The notes beneath the pieces were generated by a model that searched no databases, was not told where the DNA came from, and saw only the letters and a list, made by a program, of their open reading frames with translations. Shown piece after piece: positions 26,030 through 35,016 of a stretch of 64,000 nt of DNA (position 1 is its first letter; each line of letters begins with the position of its first letter). Where the stretch lies: positions 1 to 64,000 of the forward strand of contig JAEZDA010000091.1 in the NCBI GenBank assembly GCA_023433345.1. Direction: 5' to 3'. Origin of the DNA: Bacteroidota bacterium. GTDB lineage: Bacteria; Bacteroidota; Bacteroidia; Chitinophagales; Chitinophagaceae. The translations under genes and the position numbers were made by a program.

Positions 26030-27067
26030 TTACTGATCAAATAATGTTTGTGAAGCGCCGCCTCTGTGCGGCGTTTTTTTCATGTGGTGATAAGCCTTTT
26101 CCGTCACCTCGCGACCGCGCGCAGTGCGCACCAAAAATCCTTCCTGTATCAGGAAAGGTTCATATACTTCTTCCAAAGTGCCCGCTTCTTCCCCAACTGC
26201 GGTTGCGATCGTATTGATACCAACTGGGCCGCCCTTGAATTTATCAATGATAATATTAAGTATCCTGTTATCCATTTCATCCAACCCGTGACTGTCTACC
26301 TGCAATGCGCGCAACGAATGTTCTGTTATTGCCATATCCACTACACCGTTGCCGATCACCTGTGCAAAATCGCGCACGCGCCGGAGCAATCCGTTTGCAA
26401 TACGCGGGGTTCCGCGACTTCTGCCCGCAATTTCCAAGGCAGCATCGCTGGTGATTCTTATGCCAAGAATATTTGCGCTTCTCACTAAAATTTTCTGAAG
26501 CGTAGTTCTGTCGTAATATTCAAGCCTGCTCTTTATGCCAAACCGGGAAAGCAATGGAGCGGTAAGCAAACCACTCCTTGTTGTAGCGCCTATAAGCGTG
26601 AAAGGGTTTAACGATAGCTGAACACTTCTTGCACTCGGGCCTGAATCTATCATAATGTCCAGCCGGAAATCTTCCATGGCAGCATACAGATATTCCTCCA
26701 CAACACTGCTTAGCCGGTGAATTTCATCAATGAACAACACATCATTGGGCTCAAGGTTCGATAACAAGCCGGCAAGATCCCCGGGTTTTTCAATAACCGG
26801 ACCTGATGTTTCCCGGATGTTTACTCCAAGTTCATTTGCAACTATCCTGCTCAAAGTTGTTTTACCAAGGCCCGGCGGACCGTGAAAGAGGATATGATCC
26901 AACGCTTCTCCGCGAAGCCTGGATGCCTTGATAAATATTCTGAGGTTTTCAATTATTTGTCCCTGCCCGCTGAAATCTTCAATCAACCCGGGGCGGATGT
27001 TGTTTTCAAACTCTTTGTCTGGAGCCTGCAAATTTTCTTTTTTCGAATTAAGATTAGGATTGCTCAT
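26030..27067 (-). CDS. ruvB: Holliday junction branch-migration helicase RuvB
   Basis: Hexameric AAA+ motor that drives branch migration with RuvA. Seen: Walker [16 protein letters not shown] near residue 65, Walker [12 protein letters not shown], sensor 1 IGATTRSG, arginine finger LSRFGIK, and the C-terminal winged helix ([31 protein letters not shown]). Length 345 aa is usual. ruvA and ruvC are not in the window. Its own -7 box lies 9 bases upstream. Confidence 0.97.
   Translation of the reverse strand: MSNPNLNSKKENLQAPDKEFENNIRPGLIEDFSGQGQIIENLRIFIKASRLRGEALDHILFHGPPGLGKTTLSRIVANELGVNIRETSGPVIEKPGDLAGLLSNLEPNDVLFIDEIHRLSSVVEEYLYAAMEDFRLDIMIDSGPSARSVQLSLNPFTLIGATTRSGLLTAPLLSRFGIKSRLEYYDRTTLQKILVRSANILGIRITSDAALEIAGRSRGTPRIANGLLRRVRDFAQVIGNGVVDMAITEHSLRALQVDSHGLDEMDNRILNIIIDKFKGGPVGINTIATAVGEEAGTLEEVYEPFLIQEGFLVRTARGREVTEKAYHHMKKTPHRGGASQTLFDQ
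26056..26080 (+). terminator. Intrinsic terminator inside the ruvB 3' end
   Basis: On the plus strand cgccgc (26056-26061), a 6-base loop, gcggcg (26068-26073) and seven T (26074-26080). It lies 27-51 bases after the response-regulator stop but within the last codons of ruvB on the other strand, where it encodes the [11 protein letters not shown] stretch in antisense. Confidence 0.85.
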
Positions 27068-27075
27068 TGGTAATA

Positions 27076-27083
27076 CAAAACTA
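27076..27083 (-). promoter_or_regulatory. -7 box TAGTTTTG of ruvB
   Basis: Perfect TAnnTTTG on the minus strand. Its G is 9 bases from the first base of the ruvB ATG, giving a leader of about 5 nt. Confidence 0.6.
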
Positions 27084-27202
27084 AACTTTTTAGTGACGCC
27101 GCAGCAGATAAGGAAAGGCGGAGGCGCAAATTCAAAAAACTTGTTGAAATTGATATGGTTATTTCACCTTTTAGCCTGTAAATTCACCAAATATCATTCG
27201 GG

Positions 27203-27234
27203 TTGTTCAACATTTTAAATCGTAGGTAGCTTTG
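27203..27234 (+). promoter_or_regulatory. Promoter of the LytS-type kinase gene
   Basis: TTG at 27203-27205, a 21-base spacer and -7 box TAGCTTTG at 27227-27234. The ATG at 27241 follows 7 bases after the box. The alternative TTG start at 27232 is inside the box and so is not used. Confidence 0.65.
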
Positions 27235-27240
27235 CAGCAA

Positions 27241-28290
27241 ATGTTCAGGAGGATTTCAAAATACTGGTGGTGTCAGATCACCGGGTGGTCGGCCAATATT
27301 GCTATTAGTATGTTCTTCGTGATCACGTTCGGGCAACCTACCTGGCCGTATTTCACAAGTTTGGTGTGTACTTGTATAATGGGGATAGTTGTTACGCACA
27401 TCATGCGCCTGAATATCTTCTACCTGCGTCTTCTTGAAAAACCTTTAAAAAAACAGATCCTTTATTTTCTTGTTCTCACGATCATCTTTTCAGTGATTCT
27501 GGGTTTCATTTCCGAATCCGTAGATTTCCTTCTTGATTATAACCCCGAAAGGCTTCAGAAATTCAGTCGCGCGGAAAGACTTTTTCTAAGCAGCTTCAAT
27601 GCGCTTTGGCTGGTCTTAATATGGAATCTTATCTATTTCATCTACCACTACGTTGAAAGCAACCGACGCCAGCAGATGGACACGATAAGGCTTGAATCTC
27701 TCGTGAAGTCACTTGAATTGCAGACCATAAAATCGCATATCAACCCGCATTTTATATTTAATGCATTGAACAGTATAAGGGCGCTTGTTGATGAAAACCC
27801 AGCGAGGGCCCGAACAGCGATCACTGAATTGAGTAATATACTTCGCAGCAGCCTGCAAACGGAAAAAATGGAAACCGTGCCGCTTGCGCAGGAGCTGGCG
27901 ATCGTGAAAGATTATCTCGCGCTTGAGCAAATGCGATTTGAGGAACGATTGAAAGTAGAACTGGAAATTGAAGAAGACACGCTCTATCAGCCCGTTCCGC
28001 CTATGATGCTTCAAACGCTTGTAGAAAATGCGATAAAGCATGGCATTAATAAAAAAATTGACGGAGGTAAGATCAAAATAATCTCCCAATTCTCAACGTA
28101 TGGCCATGAACTGATCGTGCTTAACACCGGTAAGCTGAACGGAAATGGTGTGCAGGATATGGCCGGATTTGGTTTAAAAAGTACGCAGGACAGGCTGAAT
28201 TTATTGTACCAGGGAAAAGCTAATTTTGAAATAAAAGACACTGACAGCGGCATGGTGGAATCAAAGATCGTAATGCCTGTCAGCATATAA
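27241..28290 (+). CDS. LytS/YehU-type sensor histidine kinase
   Basis: Membrane-bound kinase of 349 residues. Four hydrophobic helices fill about residues 18-145, then a short coiled linker and the His_kinase domain with phospho-acceptor His in IKSHINPHFIFNALNSIRAL, then a HATPase region (LVENAIKHGINKKIDG, GFGLKSTQDRLNLLY). There is no large extracytoplasmic sensor, so the signal is probably sensed in the membrane. It forms a pair with the LytTR regulator 18 bp downstream. Confidence 0.93.
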   Translation: MFRRISKYWWCQITGWSANIAISMFFVITFGQPTWPYFTSLVCTCIMGIVVTHIMRLNIFYLRLLEKPLKKQILYFLVLTIIFSVILGFISESVDFLLDYNPERLQKFSRAERLFLSSFNALWLVLIWNLIYFIYHYVESNRRQQMDTIRLESLVKSLELQTIKSHINPHFIFNALNSIRALVDENPARARTAITELSNILRSSLQTEKMETVPLAQELAIVKDYLALEQMRFEERLKVELEIEEDTLYQPVPPMMLQTLVENAIKHGINKKIDGGKIKIISQFSTYGHELIVLNTGKLNGNGVQDMAGFGLKSTQDRLNLLYQGKANFEIKDTDSGMVESKIVMPVSI

Positions 28291-28308
28291 TAACAACCAT
28301 TTTATTTT

Positions 28309-29034
28309 ATGTACAAAGCAGTTATTATTGATGATGAGCGCTTGGCGCGAAACGAACTCAAAAAAATGTTGCAGGAATTTCCTGAGGTGGAAGTGATCGG
28401 AGAGGCAACCAATGCTAAGGAAGGAATTGAGAAAATAGAATCTTTGAACCCTGACCTTATTTTCCTTGACATCCAGATGCCCGGTAAAACAGGTTTTGAT
28501 ATGCTCTGTGAACTGGAGCGCGCTCCGCACGTAATATTCACCACTGCCTACGATGAATTTGCACTGAAGGCATTTGAAGTAAATGCTCTCGATTATTTAA
28601 TGAAACCAGTAGAGCCAAAGAGGCTTGCGGATTCCCTTCAAAAGCTTCAGCATGCAGAAGAAAAAGAATTAGCTCTGCAGATGCCGGGGCGCGGAATGTT
28701 GAGTGACAACGACCAGGTATTTGTTAAGGACGGTGAAAGATGCTGGTTTGTAAAGCTTGCAGAAGTTCGGCTATTCGAGAGTGTGGGCAATTATGCTAAA
28801 GTATTCTTCGGTACAAACAAACCTCTTATTCTGAAATCTCTCAACGCTCTTGAAGACAGGCTTGATGAAAGAACTTTCTTCCGTGCAAACCGGAAGCATA
28901 TTGTTAACCTCAGAATGATCGATAAGGTTGAACCCTACTTCAATGGCGGGTTGCTGCTTGACTTACGCGGAGGGGAAAAAATAGAAGTGAGCCGCCGGCA
29001 GGCTGTGAAGTTCAAAGAAATGATGAGCCTCTAG
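28309..29034 (+). CDS. LytTR-family response regulator
   Basis: A 241-residue regulator. Receiver domain: acidic pair in VIIDDERLARNEL, phospho-acceptor Asp54 in IFLDIQMPGKTG, Lys in YLMKPVEPK. Output: LytTR DNA-binding domain from about residue 140 (VRLFESVGNYAKVFF, FFRANRKHIVNLRMIDKVEP, VSRRQAVKFKEMM). Partner of the upstream LytS-type kinase. Target genes are not evident nearby. Its stop directly abuts the stop of the convergent GGGP synthase gene. Confidence 0.94.
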   Translation: MYKAVIIDDERLARNELKKMLQEFPEVEVIGEATNAKEGIEKIESLNPDLIFLDIQMPGKTGFDMLCELERAPHVIFTTAYDEFALKAFEVNALDYLMKPVEPKRLADSLQKLQHAEEKELALQMPGRGMLSDNDQVFVKDGERCWFVKLAEVRLFESVGNYAKVFFGTNKPLILKSLNALEDRLDERTFFRANRKHIVNLRMIDKVEPYFNGGLLLDLRGGEKIEVSRRQAVKFKEMMSL

Positions 29035-29796
29035 CTAGGCGATGCCCTTAGCCTGGTGTACGGCAGCAGACATTTCTGCTATCAGGTTCTTTTCCTTTTC
29101 AATTGCATTACCCACAACAATAATATCTGCACCCGCCTTGCAATTGAGGTAGGCTTTTTCCGGATCGGATATTCCGCCGCCTACAATCAGCGGAATGCTG
29201 ATGCTTTGTGATACGGCACTGATCATACTTTCGTCGATCGCTTTTTTTGCGCCACTACCCGCATCCATATAAATTAGTTTCATCCCCAGCATTTCGCCGG
29301 CCATAGCGGTGCACACCGCAATATCCATCTTATCTGATGGGAGCGGTGCAGTGTTGCTTATATATGATACCGAGGTTGGAGCGCCGCCATCGATCAGCAT
29401 GTAGCCGGTAGACATCACTTCTAAACCGCTTTTCTTAACAGCATTTGCCGACACCACATGTTGCCCGATCAGAAGCTCAGGATTGCGGCCGCTTATGAGA
29501 GAAAGATATAAAAGCGCATCGGCATCAGAGCACAACTGCGCGGGGCTTCCCGGGAATAACACAATTGGTATCTGGCAATTATTTTTTATCTGCTGCACAC
29601 AACCTTTTAAAAAGTCGGAAACAACAAGGCTTCCGCCAACAAAAAAATAATCAACACCTGAAATGGAAGCAATTTCAATCACCTCTTTAAGAGAATGCGA
29701 ATCAGTTTTGTCAGGGTCTACTAAAAGCGCAAAAGTTTTCCGGCCAGATGCCTTACGTTCTAAAAGAGAATTATGTATCGACTTTACTGGAAGCAT
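29035..29796 (-). CDS. Geranylgeranylglyceryl phosphate synthase-like protein
   Basis: TIM-barrel prenyltransferase of the GGGPS/PcrB family, 253 residues. It joins sn-glycerol-1-phosphate to a long polyprenyl diphosphate, forming an ether lipid head. Seen: LLVDPDKTD near residue 25, VGGSLVVSDFL, the phosphate-binding YMDAGSGAKKAI and IVGGGISDPEKA. Bacteroidota carry a distinct bacterial group of this family; the in vivo product and role are unsettled, and no glycerol-1-phosphate dehydrogenase is in the window. Confidence 0.9.
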   Translation of the reverse strand: MLPVKSIHNSLLERKASGRKTFALLVDPDKTDSHSLKEVIEIASISGVDYFFVGGSLVVSDFLKGCVQQIKNNCQIPIVLFPGSPAQLCSDADALLYLSLISGRNPELLIGQHVVSANAVKKSGLEVMSTGYMLIDGGAPTSVSYISNTAPLPSDKMDIAVCTAMAGEMLGMKLIYMDAGSGAKKAIDESMISAVSQSISIPLIVGGGISDPEKAYLNCKAGADIIVVGNAIEKEKNLIAEMSAAVHQAKGIA

Positions 29797-29884
29797 GGCG
29801 CTTGTAAAAATGAAAACTGATTTATTTACGGAAATATTAACCGGGCTTAACGGGCCCTGCCTGCAATTTCGGGGTTTTTATCAT

Positions 29885-29892
29885 TAATTTTG
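29885..29892 (+). promoter_or_regulatory. -7 box TAATTTTG of arfB
   Basis: Perfect TAnnTTTG ending 5 bases before the arfB ATG (29898), predicting a leader of about 2 nt for the arfB-mbnP-mbnH operon. Confidence 0.65.
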
Positions 29893-29897
29893 AAAGC

Positions 29898-30293
29898 ATG
29901 TCTCGCATAAGGAAAGAAATAAAATTTAAAACAGCGAGAAGTGGCGGTAAGGGCGGTCAGAATGTGAACAAGGTTGAAACAATGGTTGAAGGTTATTGGC
30001 CGGTTTCTGAAACTGAGGAGTATACCCAGGATGAAATTGAAACCATAAGAATCAAACTCGCAAATCGAATCAATTCAAAAGGTGAGCTCGTGGTTAAAAG
30101 CCAGGCCCACCGCAGTCAATTGGAGAATAAGGAAGCGGTTGTCAGAAAGATCGAAAAGCTGGTTGAAAACGCCCTTGTAATACTGCCGGAGAGGAAAGCC
30201 ACCAGGCCTACAAAAGCATCCAGGGAAAAAAGACTGGAACTAAAATCGCGTAATTCAGAGCTCAAAGCCCAGCGAAAGAAATATGACCTATAA
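29898..30293 (+). CDS. arfB: ArfB-type alternative ribosome-rescue factor
   Basis: Peptidyl-tRNA hydrolase that frees ribosomes stalled on truncated mRNA. Seen: the catalytic GGQ in ARSGGKGGQNVNKVET (residues about 15-29), a short class-I release-factor-like core, and a long basic tail (KATRPTKASREKRLELKSRN) that in this family lies in the empty mRNA channel. There is no codon-recognition domain, and the 131-residue length matches ArfB rather than RF1/2. The final A of its TAA is the first base of the mbnP ATG, so the two are coupled. Confidence 0.93.
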   Translation: MSRIRKEIKFKTARSGGKGGQNVNKVETMVEGYWPVSETEEYTQDEIETIRIKLANRINSKGELVVKSQAHRSQLENKEAVVRKIEKLVENALVILPERKATRPTKASREKRLELKSRNSELKAQRKKYDL

Positions 30294-31030
30294 TGAGATT
30301 CACCAGCCTGATATTGATGTTTCTTTTGTTGTTTATTGCACCGGTGTCTTTCGCTCAGTCCGGTTCGGGAAAAGCATTCCTGCACGTGGTGTTTGAACAC
30401 ACTGCTTCCTCGAAACCGTTATACCTCCGCGAAAGCGTTTATACCACACCGTTAGGCGACACCTTCACAATTAACAAACTGAAGTATTATACATCAAATT
30501 TTTCGCTAAACGGCAAACCTTCGGTGAATGGAGATGATAATTACAAGCTCGTAGACCTTGCCGGTGAAACTGATTATATTATTGCTGTTTCGCCGGGAGT
30601 TTATTCATCATTCGGTTTCACCCTGGGAGTAGACAGCGCGCGCAATTGCAGCGGCGCTCAATCAGGTGCCCTTGACCCCATGAAAGATATGTTCTGGACC
30701 TGGAACAGCGGTTACGTAATGTTCAAACTTGACGGAACATCATCATCATCATCTGCAGACAGGAACCGGATCGAACATCATGTAGGCGGTTACAGGTTTG
30801 GACAAAATGTGGCCACCCCCTTAAATTTAGATTTTGACAAAGCACTGAACCTGGATGCCGGCGATACAGCTACATTGATCATTCACATGAACCTTGATAA
30901 GTATTGGAGTGGCGAAAATCAAATTTCGTTGAGGGAAGATCCTGTTTGCACATTGCCCGGTCCATTAGCCATGAAGATCGCCCAAAACTTCAGGCACATG
31001 TTTTCATTGCGAAAGGTTAAGAAGTTATGA
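30293..31030 (+). CDS. mbnP: MbnP-family periplasmic copper-binding protein
   Basis: A 245-residue exported protein with signal peptide (LILMFLLLFIAPVSFA-Q). The body fits the MbnP domain: HVVFEHTASSKPLYL, FTINKLKYYTSNFSL, the loop SARNCSGAQSGALDPMKDMF followed by WTWNSGYVMFKLDG, and IHMNLDKYW. In characterised MbnP one Trp is converted to kynurenine by the partner MbnH and takes part in copper binding. The Trp-rich WTWNSGY segment is present here. It overlaps mbnH by four bases (ATGA), strong evidence for a working pair. Confidence 0.88.
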   Translation: MRFTSLILMFLLLFIAPVSFAQSGSGKAFLHVVFEHTASSKPLYLRESVYTTPLGDTFTINKLKYYTSNFSLNGKPSVNGDDNYKLVDLAGETDYIIAVSPGVYSSFGFTLGVDSARNCSGAQSGALDPMKDMFWTWNSGYVMFKLDGTSSSSSADRNRIEHHVGGYRFGQNVATPLNLDFDKALNLDAGDTATLIIHMNLDKYWSGENQISLREDPVCTLPGPLAMKIAQNFRHMFSLRKVKKL

Positions 31031-32079
31031 AACATCGAAATACCATAGCAATACTTTTCATAATGGTGGCAGCCATAGCGGTGGGTGCAGCCTCCATAAA
31101 ACCAACTCCGATAAAATTTACGGTTCCAAAGGGCTGGCCAAAACCACCCGTGAACATTTTCGCAAAAAACCAGCTCACCGAAGAAGGATTCGAACTGGGG
31201 CGGAAACTTTTTTATGATTCGAGACTGAGTAAAGATGGAAATTTTTCCTGCGGGAGTTGTCATCAGCAGTTTGCGGCATTCGCAAATTTTGATCATGACC
31301 TTAGCCATGGAATAAATAATTCTTTCACAACACGCAATGCTCCCGGACTATTTAACCTGGCGTGGACGAGAGAATTTCACCGCGACGGTGGAGTAAATCA
31401 TATCGAGGTTCAGCCGCTCTCTCCATTAACCTTACCAAATGAAATGGGCGAGTCAATCGACAGCATTATCTATAAATTGAACCAGGATCAGGAATACCCG
31501 GCACTCTTTAAGAAAGCCTTTGGCAGCACTAAGATCAATAGCGAAAAAATGCTTAAAGCATTTGCCCAATTTACCGGTTCACTGGTAAGTGCTAACAGCA
31601 AATACGATAAGGTGATGCGGGGCGAAGCATCTTTCACCCGATTTGAAGCGAACGGGTATGAAATCTTCAAACGGAATTGTGCAAGCTGCCATAAGGAACC
31701 ATTATTTACAGATGATTCATTTCGGAATAATGGATTGTCAATTAATCGCTTTAATGATAATGGCAGAATGCAAATAACGGGCAACGTGAAGGACTCAATG
31801 AAATTCAGGGTTCCTTCGCTGCGAAACGTTCAGGTCACCTATCCTTATATGCACGATGGAAGAATTTTTTCCGTTCCTCAGGTTGTCGATCATTACATGG
31901 CCCTTGATACAACAATGATCGGCCTGGCTGATGAGCTCCGGAAAAAGATTTCATTGTCACCCCGTCAAAAGAACGAACTGGTTTATTTTCTTTATACGCT
32001 TACCGATAGCATATTTTTAAAAGACCCCCGCTTCGGGCCTCCTCCCTCCACTCACATTCAGGTTGTTCATCCTCACTAA
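31027..32079 (+). CDS. mbnH: MbnH-like di-haem protein (MauG/CcP superfamily)
   Basis: A 350-residue exported di-haem enzyme. N-terminal signal helix (IAILFIMVAAIAVGAAS); two CxxCH sites, CGSCHQQFAAFAN (about residue 76) and CASCHKEPLFTDD (about 218); and the conserved YPYMHDGRIFSVPQVV region. MbnH enzymes form a bis-Fe(IV) state and oxidise Trp of MbnP. Adjacency and the ATGA overlap with mbnP support this assignment over a generic peroxidase. Sequence alone cannot prove the Trp-modifying activity. Confidence 0.87.
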   Translation: MKHRNTIAILFIMVAAIAVGAASIKPTPIKFTVPKGWPKPPVNIFAKNQLTEEGFELGRKLFYDSRLSKDGNFSCGSCHQQFAAFANFDHDLSHGINNSFTTRNAPGLFNLAWTREFHRDGGVNHIEVQPLSPLTLPNEMGESIDSIIYKLNQDQEYPALFKKAFGSTKINSEKMLKAFAQFTGSLVSANSKYDKVMRGEASFTRFEANGYEIFKRNCASCHKEPLFTDDSFRNNGLSINRFNDNGRMQITGNVKDSMKFRVPSLRNVQVTYPYMHDGRIFSVPQVVDHYMALDTTMIGLADELRKKISLSPRQKNELVYFLYTLTDSIFLKDPRFGPPPSTHIQVVHPH

Positions 32080-32138
32080 AATTTCTTCATAAATACATTC
32101 TGATTTGATAGCCTCCTGTTGCAGGCCGGGATTTTATT

Positions 32139-32146
32139 TACATTTG
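32139..32146 (+). promoter_or_regulatory. -7 box TACATTTG of the flippase gene
   Basis: Perfect TAnnTTTG 15 bases before TTG 32161. It lies downstream of the alternative start at 32119, which rules that start out. Confidence 0.55.
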
Positions 32147-32160
32147 GTGAAATTTTTTGT

Positions 32161-33663
32161 TTGAGTAGTATCAGGAAATTAGCGGGGCAAACATTGTGGT
32201 ATGGCGTTCCCTCTATCGCGAGCCGCTTTCTTGGATATCTGATGAACATGGCGCTTCCTTTTTTTGTAGCCATGCCTGCAAACACTGCCGACCTTGTTCA
32301 GGTTTACACCCTGATCCCTTTTTTTAATATTCTTTTTTCTTATGGAATGGAAACCGCCTATTTCCGTTTCTCGCAATCGCACGACAAGGAAAAGTTGTAC
32401 AATACTTTGTCAGTTTCTCTCTTCTTTTCAACAATATTGTTCACCATTACGCTGGTTCTTTTTGGCAACTCCCTGGCAAATGCTGTAGACCTTGAAAACA
32501 GCAGAAGCTTTATTTGGTGGATGATAGCAATTATCGCTGTAGATAATTTCGCCACACTACCTTTTGCAAGACTGCGCCAGGAGAACCGTCCGAAACGATA
32601 CGCCCTTGCACGCATTTCAGGCATTGTAGTAAATGTGCTGGTGGTGATTTTGTTCATAGGAATTATACCTTCTAAGCTGGAAGAAAACCCGGATAGCCTC
32701 TGGAGCCTTTTTTATAACAATAACCTTGGACTAGGCTACTACCTTGTCGGCAATTTGTGCGGCAGCCTGTTTACACTGCTTGTTCTTTCACCGGAAATCA
32801 GAAGAATCCGGTGGAATTTCGATAAAGATCTATGGAAGGAAGTGTTACGCTACAGTGCGCCGCTCGTAATAGTAGGAATGGGAGGTATGATAAACGATGT
32901 TATGAGCCGGCTCATCTACCGGCATGTGGTGGGCTTGCCAGAGGAGCAGGCGAACCATGAACTTGGGATATTTGCAAATGTTTTTCGCATAGCCCTTCTC
33001 GTTACCATCATGATACAGGCGTTTAGGATGGCTGCGGAGCCATTCTTTTTCAACAACAGCAAAAATGAGGATGCGAAACGAACTTATGCGCGGGTGATGA
33101 AGTTTTTTGTGATCGCCTGTTGCTTCATGTTCCTTGCAATTGCACTCTTTCTCGACGTTTTCAAATGGATCTTCACAAACCTGGCAAACCCAAATTGGGC
33201 GGAAGGGTTGGAGGTAGTGCCACTCCTTGCCATGGGAAACATTTTTCTCGGCATATATTATAACCTGAGCATTTGGTATAAGCTGACAGGAAAAAATAAT
33301 TATGGAGCGCTTATCACTTTAGGTGGTGCAGGGGTTACAATACTTGCAAACATCATCCTGATCCCGGTTATGCATTACACCGGGGCAGCACTTGCCACAT
33401 ACCTATGCTATCTGTTTATGATGATTGCAAGTTATGCATGGGGCCAAAAATACTATGCGGTACCATATGCGGTAAAGAAACTGATAGGCTATCTCACCAT
33501 CGTAGTGTTGTTATATGTACTTCATCTTTTCGCCGGCAAGCTCCTGCCGGAGCGTTTATGGATATCCGTTATACTCGGAATAGTGTTGATGGCTGCATTT
33601 ACCTACTTTGTTTACAGGGTGGAAAGAAAGGAAATTGATCGCATGCTAAGGAGAGCAAACTAA
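32161..33663 (+). CDS. MATE/Wzx-type polysaccharide flippase
   Basis: A 500-residue inner-membrane transporter with about 14 hydrophobic helices, of the MVF/polysaccharide exporter group that flips lipid-linked oligosaccharides. The start is the TTG at 32161 (first residues LSSIRKLAGQTLWYGVPSI), because homologues begin with a similar SxIRKLAGQTxWYG sequence and a -7 box lies just upstream. No glycosyltransferases are adjacent, so its substrate is unknown. Its stop overlaps that of the convergent amidase gene by four bases. Confidence 0.88.
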   Translation: MSSIRKLAGQTLWYGVPSIASRFLGYLMNMALPFFVAMPANTADLVQVYTLIPFFNILFSYGMETAYFRFSQSHDKEKLYNTLSVSLFFSTILFTITLVLFGNSLANAVDLENSRSFIWWMIAIIAVDNFATLPFARLRQENRPKRYALARISGIVVNVLVVILFIGIIPSKLEENPDSLWSLFYNNNLGLGYYLVGNLCGSLFTLLVLSPEIRRIRWNFDKDLWKEVLRYSAPLVIVGMGGMINDVMSRLIYRHVVGLPEEQANHELGIFANVFRIALLVTIMIQAFRMAAEPFFFNNSKNEDAKRTYARVMKFFVIACCFMFLAIALFLDVFKWIFTNLANPNWAEGLEVVPLLAMGNIFLGIYYNLSIWYKLTGKNNYGALITLGGAGVTILANIILIPVMHYTGAALATYLCYLFMMIASYAWGQKYYAVPYAVKKLIGYLTIVVLLYVLHLFAGKLLPERLWISVILGIVLMAAFTYFVYRVERKEIDRMLRRAN

Positions 33664-34508
33664 AGAAACCGGAGCATCAGCGAGTAAAGCACTTTCATTT
33701 CCGGTTCCGTTAGTGAACCAACATTTTCCGACCCGAGGAAATGTCTTCTGAATGCCTGTATACTTTCATGTTGCCGTGAAACATCGTAACCTATTATCCG
33801 GAGAGCAATGGAGGAATTAAAGTTCTCCGGAACAACGAGTGCAGTTGTGTCGCCATACCACGGCCCGAAACCTTTTGTGGCCAACAGTTGCCACGGGAAC
33901 CTAACATTTGGATCAACCTTTCTGCCGGGTGCGATATCACCATGCCCGATAAAATTATTTGTGGGAATATTATAACTCGATTTCAGAGTGCCCAACAGTG
34001 CAATAAGCGCATTCACCTGTTGTTGAGGAAAGGAATCAGTACCATTGTTATCCAGTTCTATTCCGATAGATGTTGAATTTACATCGCTCACGTTTCCCCA
34101 TTTTGACACTCCGGAATGCCATGCCCGAAAATAATCGTTCAGAATATAATGAACCGTACCGTCTTTACAGATAACGTAATGGGCACTCACCTCTCTCTTC
34201 TTGTCAATAAAAGTTTTCAGCGTTTTCTCACAGCTTTCCTGGGCAGTATGATGAAGTATTACAAAATGAGGTTTCCTCAAATTAAAATTGACTGTTCCCG
34301 CAAAATATCCCGGAAGAAGTATTGAATCATTCGGGGAAATTGAGGGCAACGCGCGCAATTGCTTTGCATAAGTTCGCGAAAGATCTCTATACTCTTTATT
34401 TGTAACATGATAAGGGCCGTGAGCGCAGGATAAGGTGATCAACGTTGCCAGGGCAAAAACGAAAACAAGCGTTTTAATTACAGCTAACTTTTTTAAAGGG
34501 ATGGTCAT
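33660..34508 (-). CDS. N-acetylmuramoyl-L-alanine amidase lipoprotein
   Basis: Zinc amidase of the Amidase_2 family that cleaves the lactyl-peptide bond in peptidoglycan. Start at MTIPLKKLAVIK gives a lipoprotein signal with lipobox TLSC. Catalytic zinc segments: FVILHHTAQES (His), AHYVICKDGTVHYIL, AWHSGVSKWG, and GHGDIAPGRKVDPN (His, Lys and Asp). So a periplasmic, membrane-anchored enzyme for wall recycling or remodelling. The 5' end overlaps the upstream lipoprotein gene by about 35 bp, suggesting coupled translation. Confidence 0.9.
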   Translation of the reverse strand: MTIPLKKLAVIKTLVFVFALATLITLSCAHGPYHVTNKEYRDLSRTYAKQLRALPSISPNDSILLPGYFAGTVNFNLRKPHFVILHHTAQESCEKTLKTFIDKKREVSAHYVICKDGTVHYILNDYFRAWHSGVSKWGNVSDVNSTSIGIELDNNGTDSFPQQQVNALIALLGTLKSSYNIPTNNFIGHGDIAPGRKVDPNVRFPWQLLATKGFGPWYGDTTALVVPENFNSSIALRIIGYDVSRQHESIQAFRRHFLGSENVGSLTEPEMKVLYSLMLRFL

Positions 34509-34944
34509 CTTCAAATTTAAGCGTATGCGGATATTTAAACCAGGCAGAGTCATTGCTCATCTCAATATCGCCATATCCTTCCACTAATTCCTCACCGATC
34601 AGTTTGTAAACAACTTCACGGTATGAAACCATTCCTTCAGATTCAAAAGTATACCATGCCCGGATGATGCTGTCACGGAAAGTTCCTCTGAATTTTCCAA
34701 AATTGGAGTCGGTTTCAAAAGGATTGTAAAAAAGATCTCCGCTTACACTGTCTCCCCGTACTTCAATCTTCATTTCAGCAGTGTCGCGCTTTATGACCAT
34801 GCGGTAACAGCCTGGCCTGAGTTCATTTGCAGTAGTCACTTTCCTATCACCCAATTCTGCAATTTCATTTTCGCCCGCATTCTTTTCATTTTGCCCGCAT
34901 CCTGCTATAAGCCATAAAAGTGCTGCAATAAAAAAATTTTTCAT
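34474..34944 (-). CDS. Small hypothetical lipoprotein
   Basis: A 156-residue protein with a lipoprotein signal (MKNFFIAALLWLIAGCG, Cys at about 16). The mature part has a beta-rich pattern with CYRMVIKRDTAEMKIEVRGD, a possible calycin or lipocalin-like barrel (DSVSGDLFYNPFETDSNFGKF, two-strand repeats), and VSCN at the end. No family is recognised. I chose the start at 34944 because the longer frame adds residues before the signal peptide. It overlaps the amidase gene that follows. Confidence 0.75.
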   Translation of the reverse strand: MKNFFIAALLWLIAGCGQNEKNAGENEIAELGDRKVTTANELRPGCYRMVIKRDTAEMKIEVRGDSVSGDLFYNPFETDSNFGKFRGTFRDSIIRAWYTFESEGMVSYREVVYKLIGEELVEGYGDIEMSNDSAWFKYPHTLKFEDDHPFKKVSCN

Positions 34945-35016
34945 CAGGAGGTTAATATAAATAATGTGCCAAATGCTGCGCGGCATGTCCTTTGTTATTT
35001 AGAAGTAAAAACGGTC

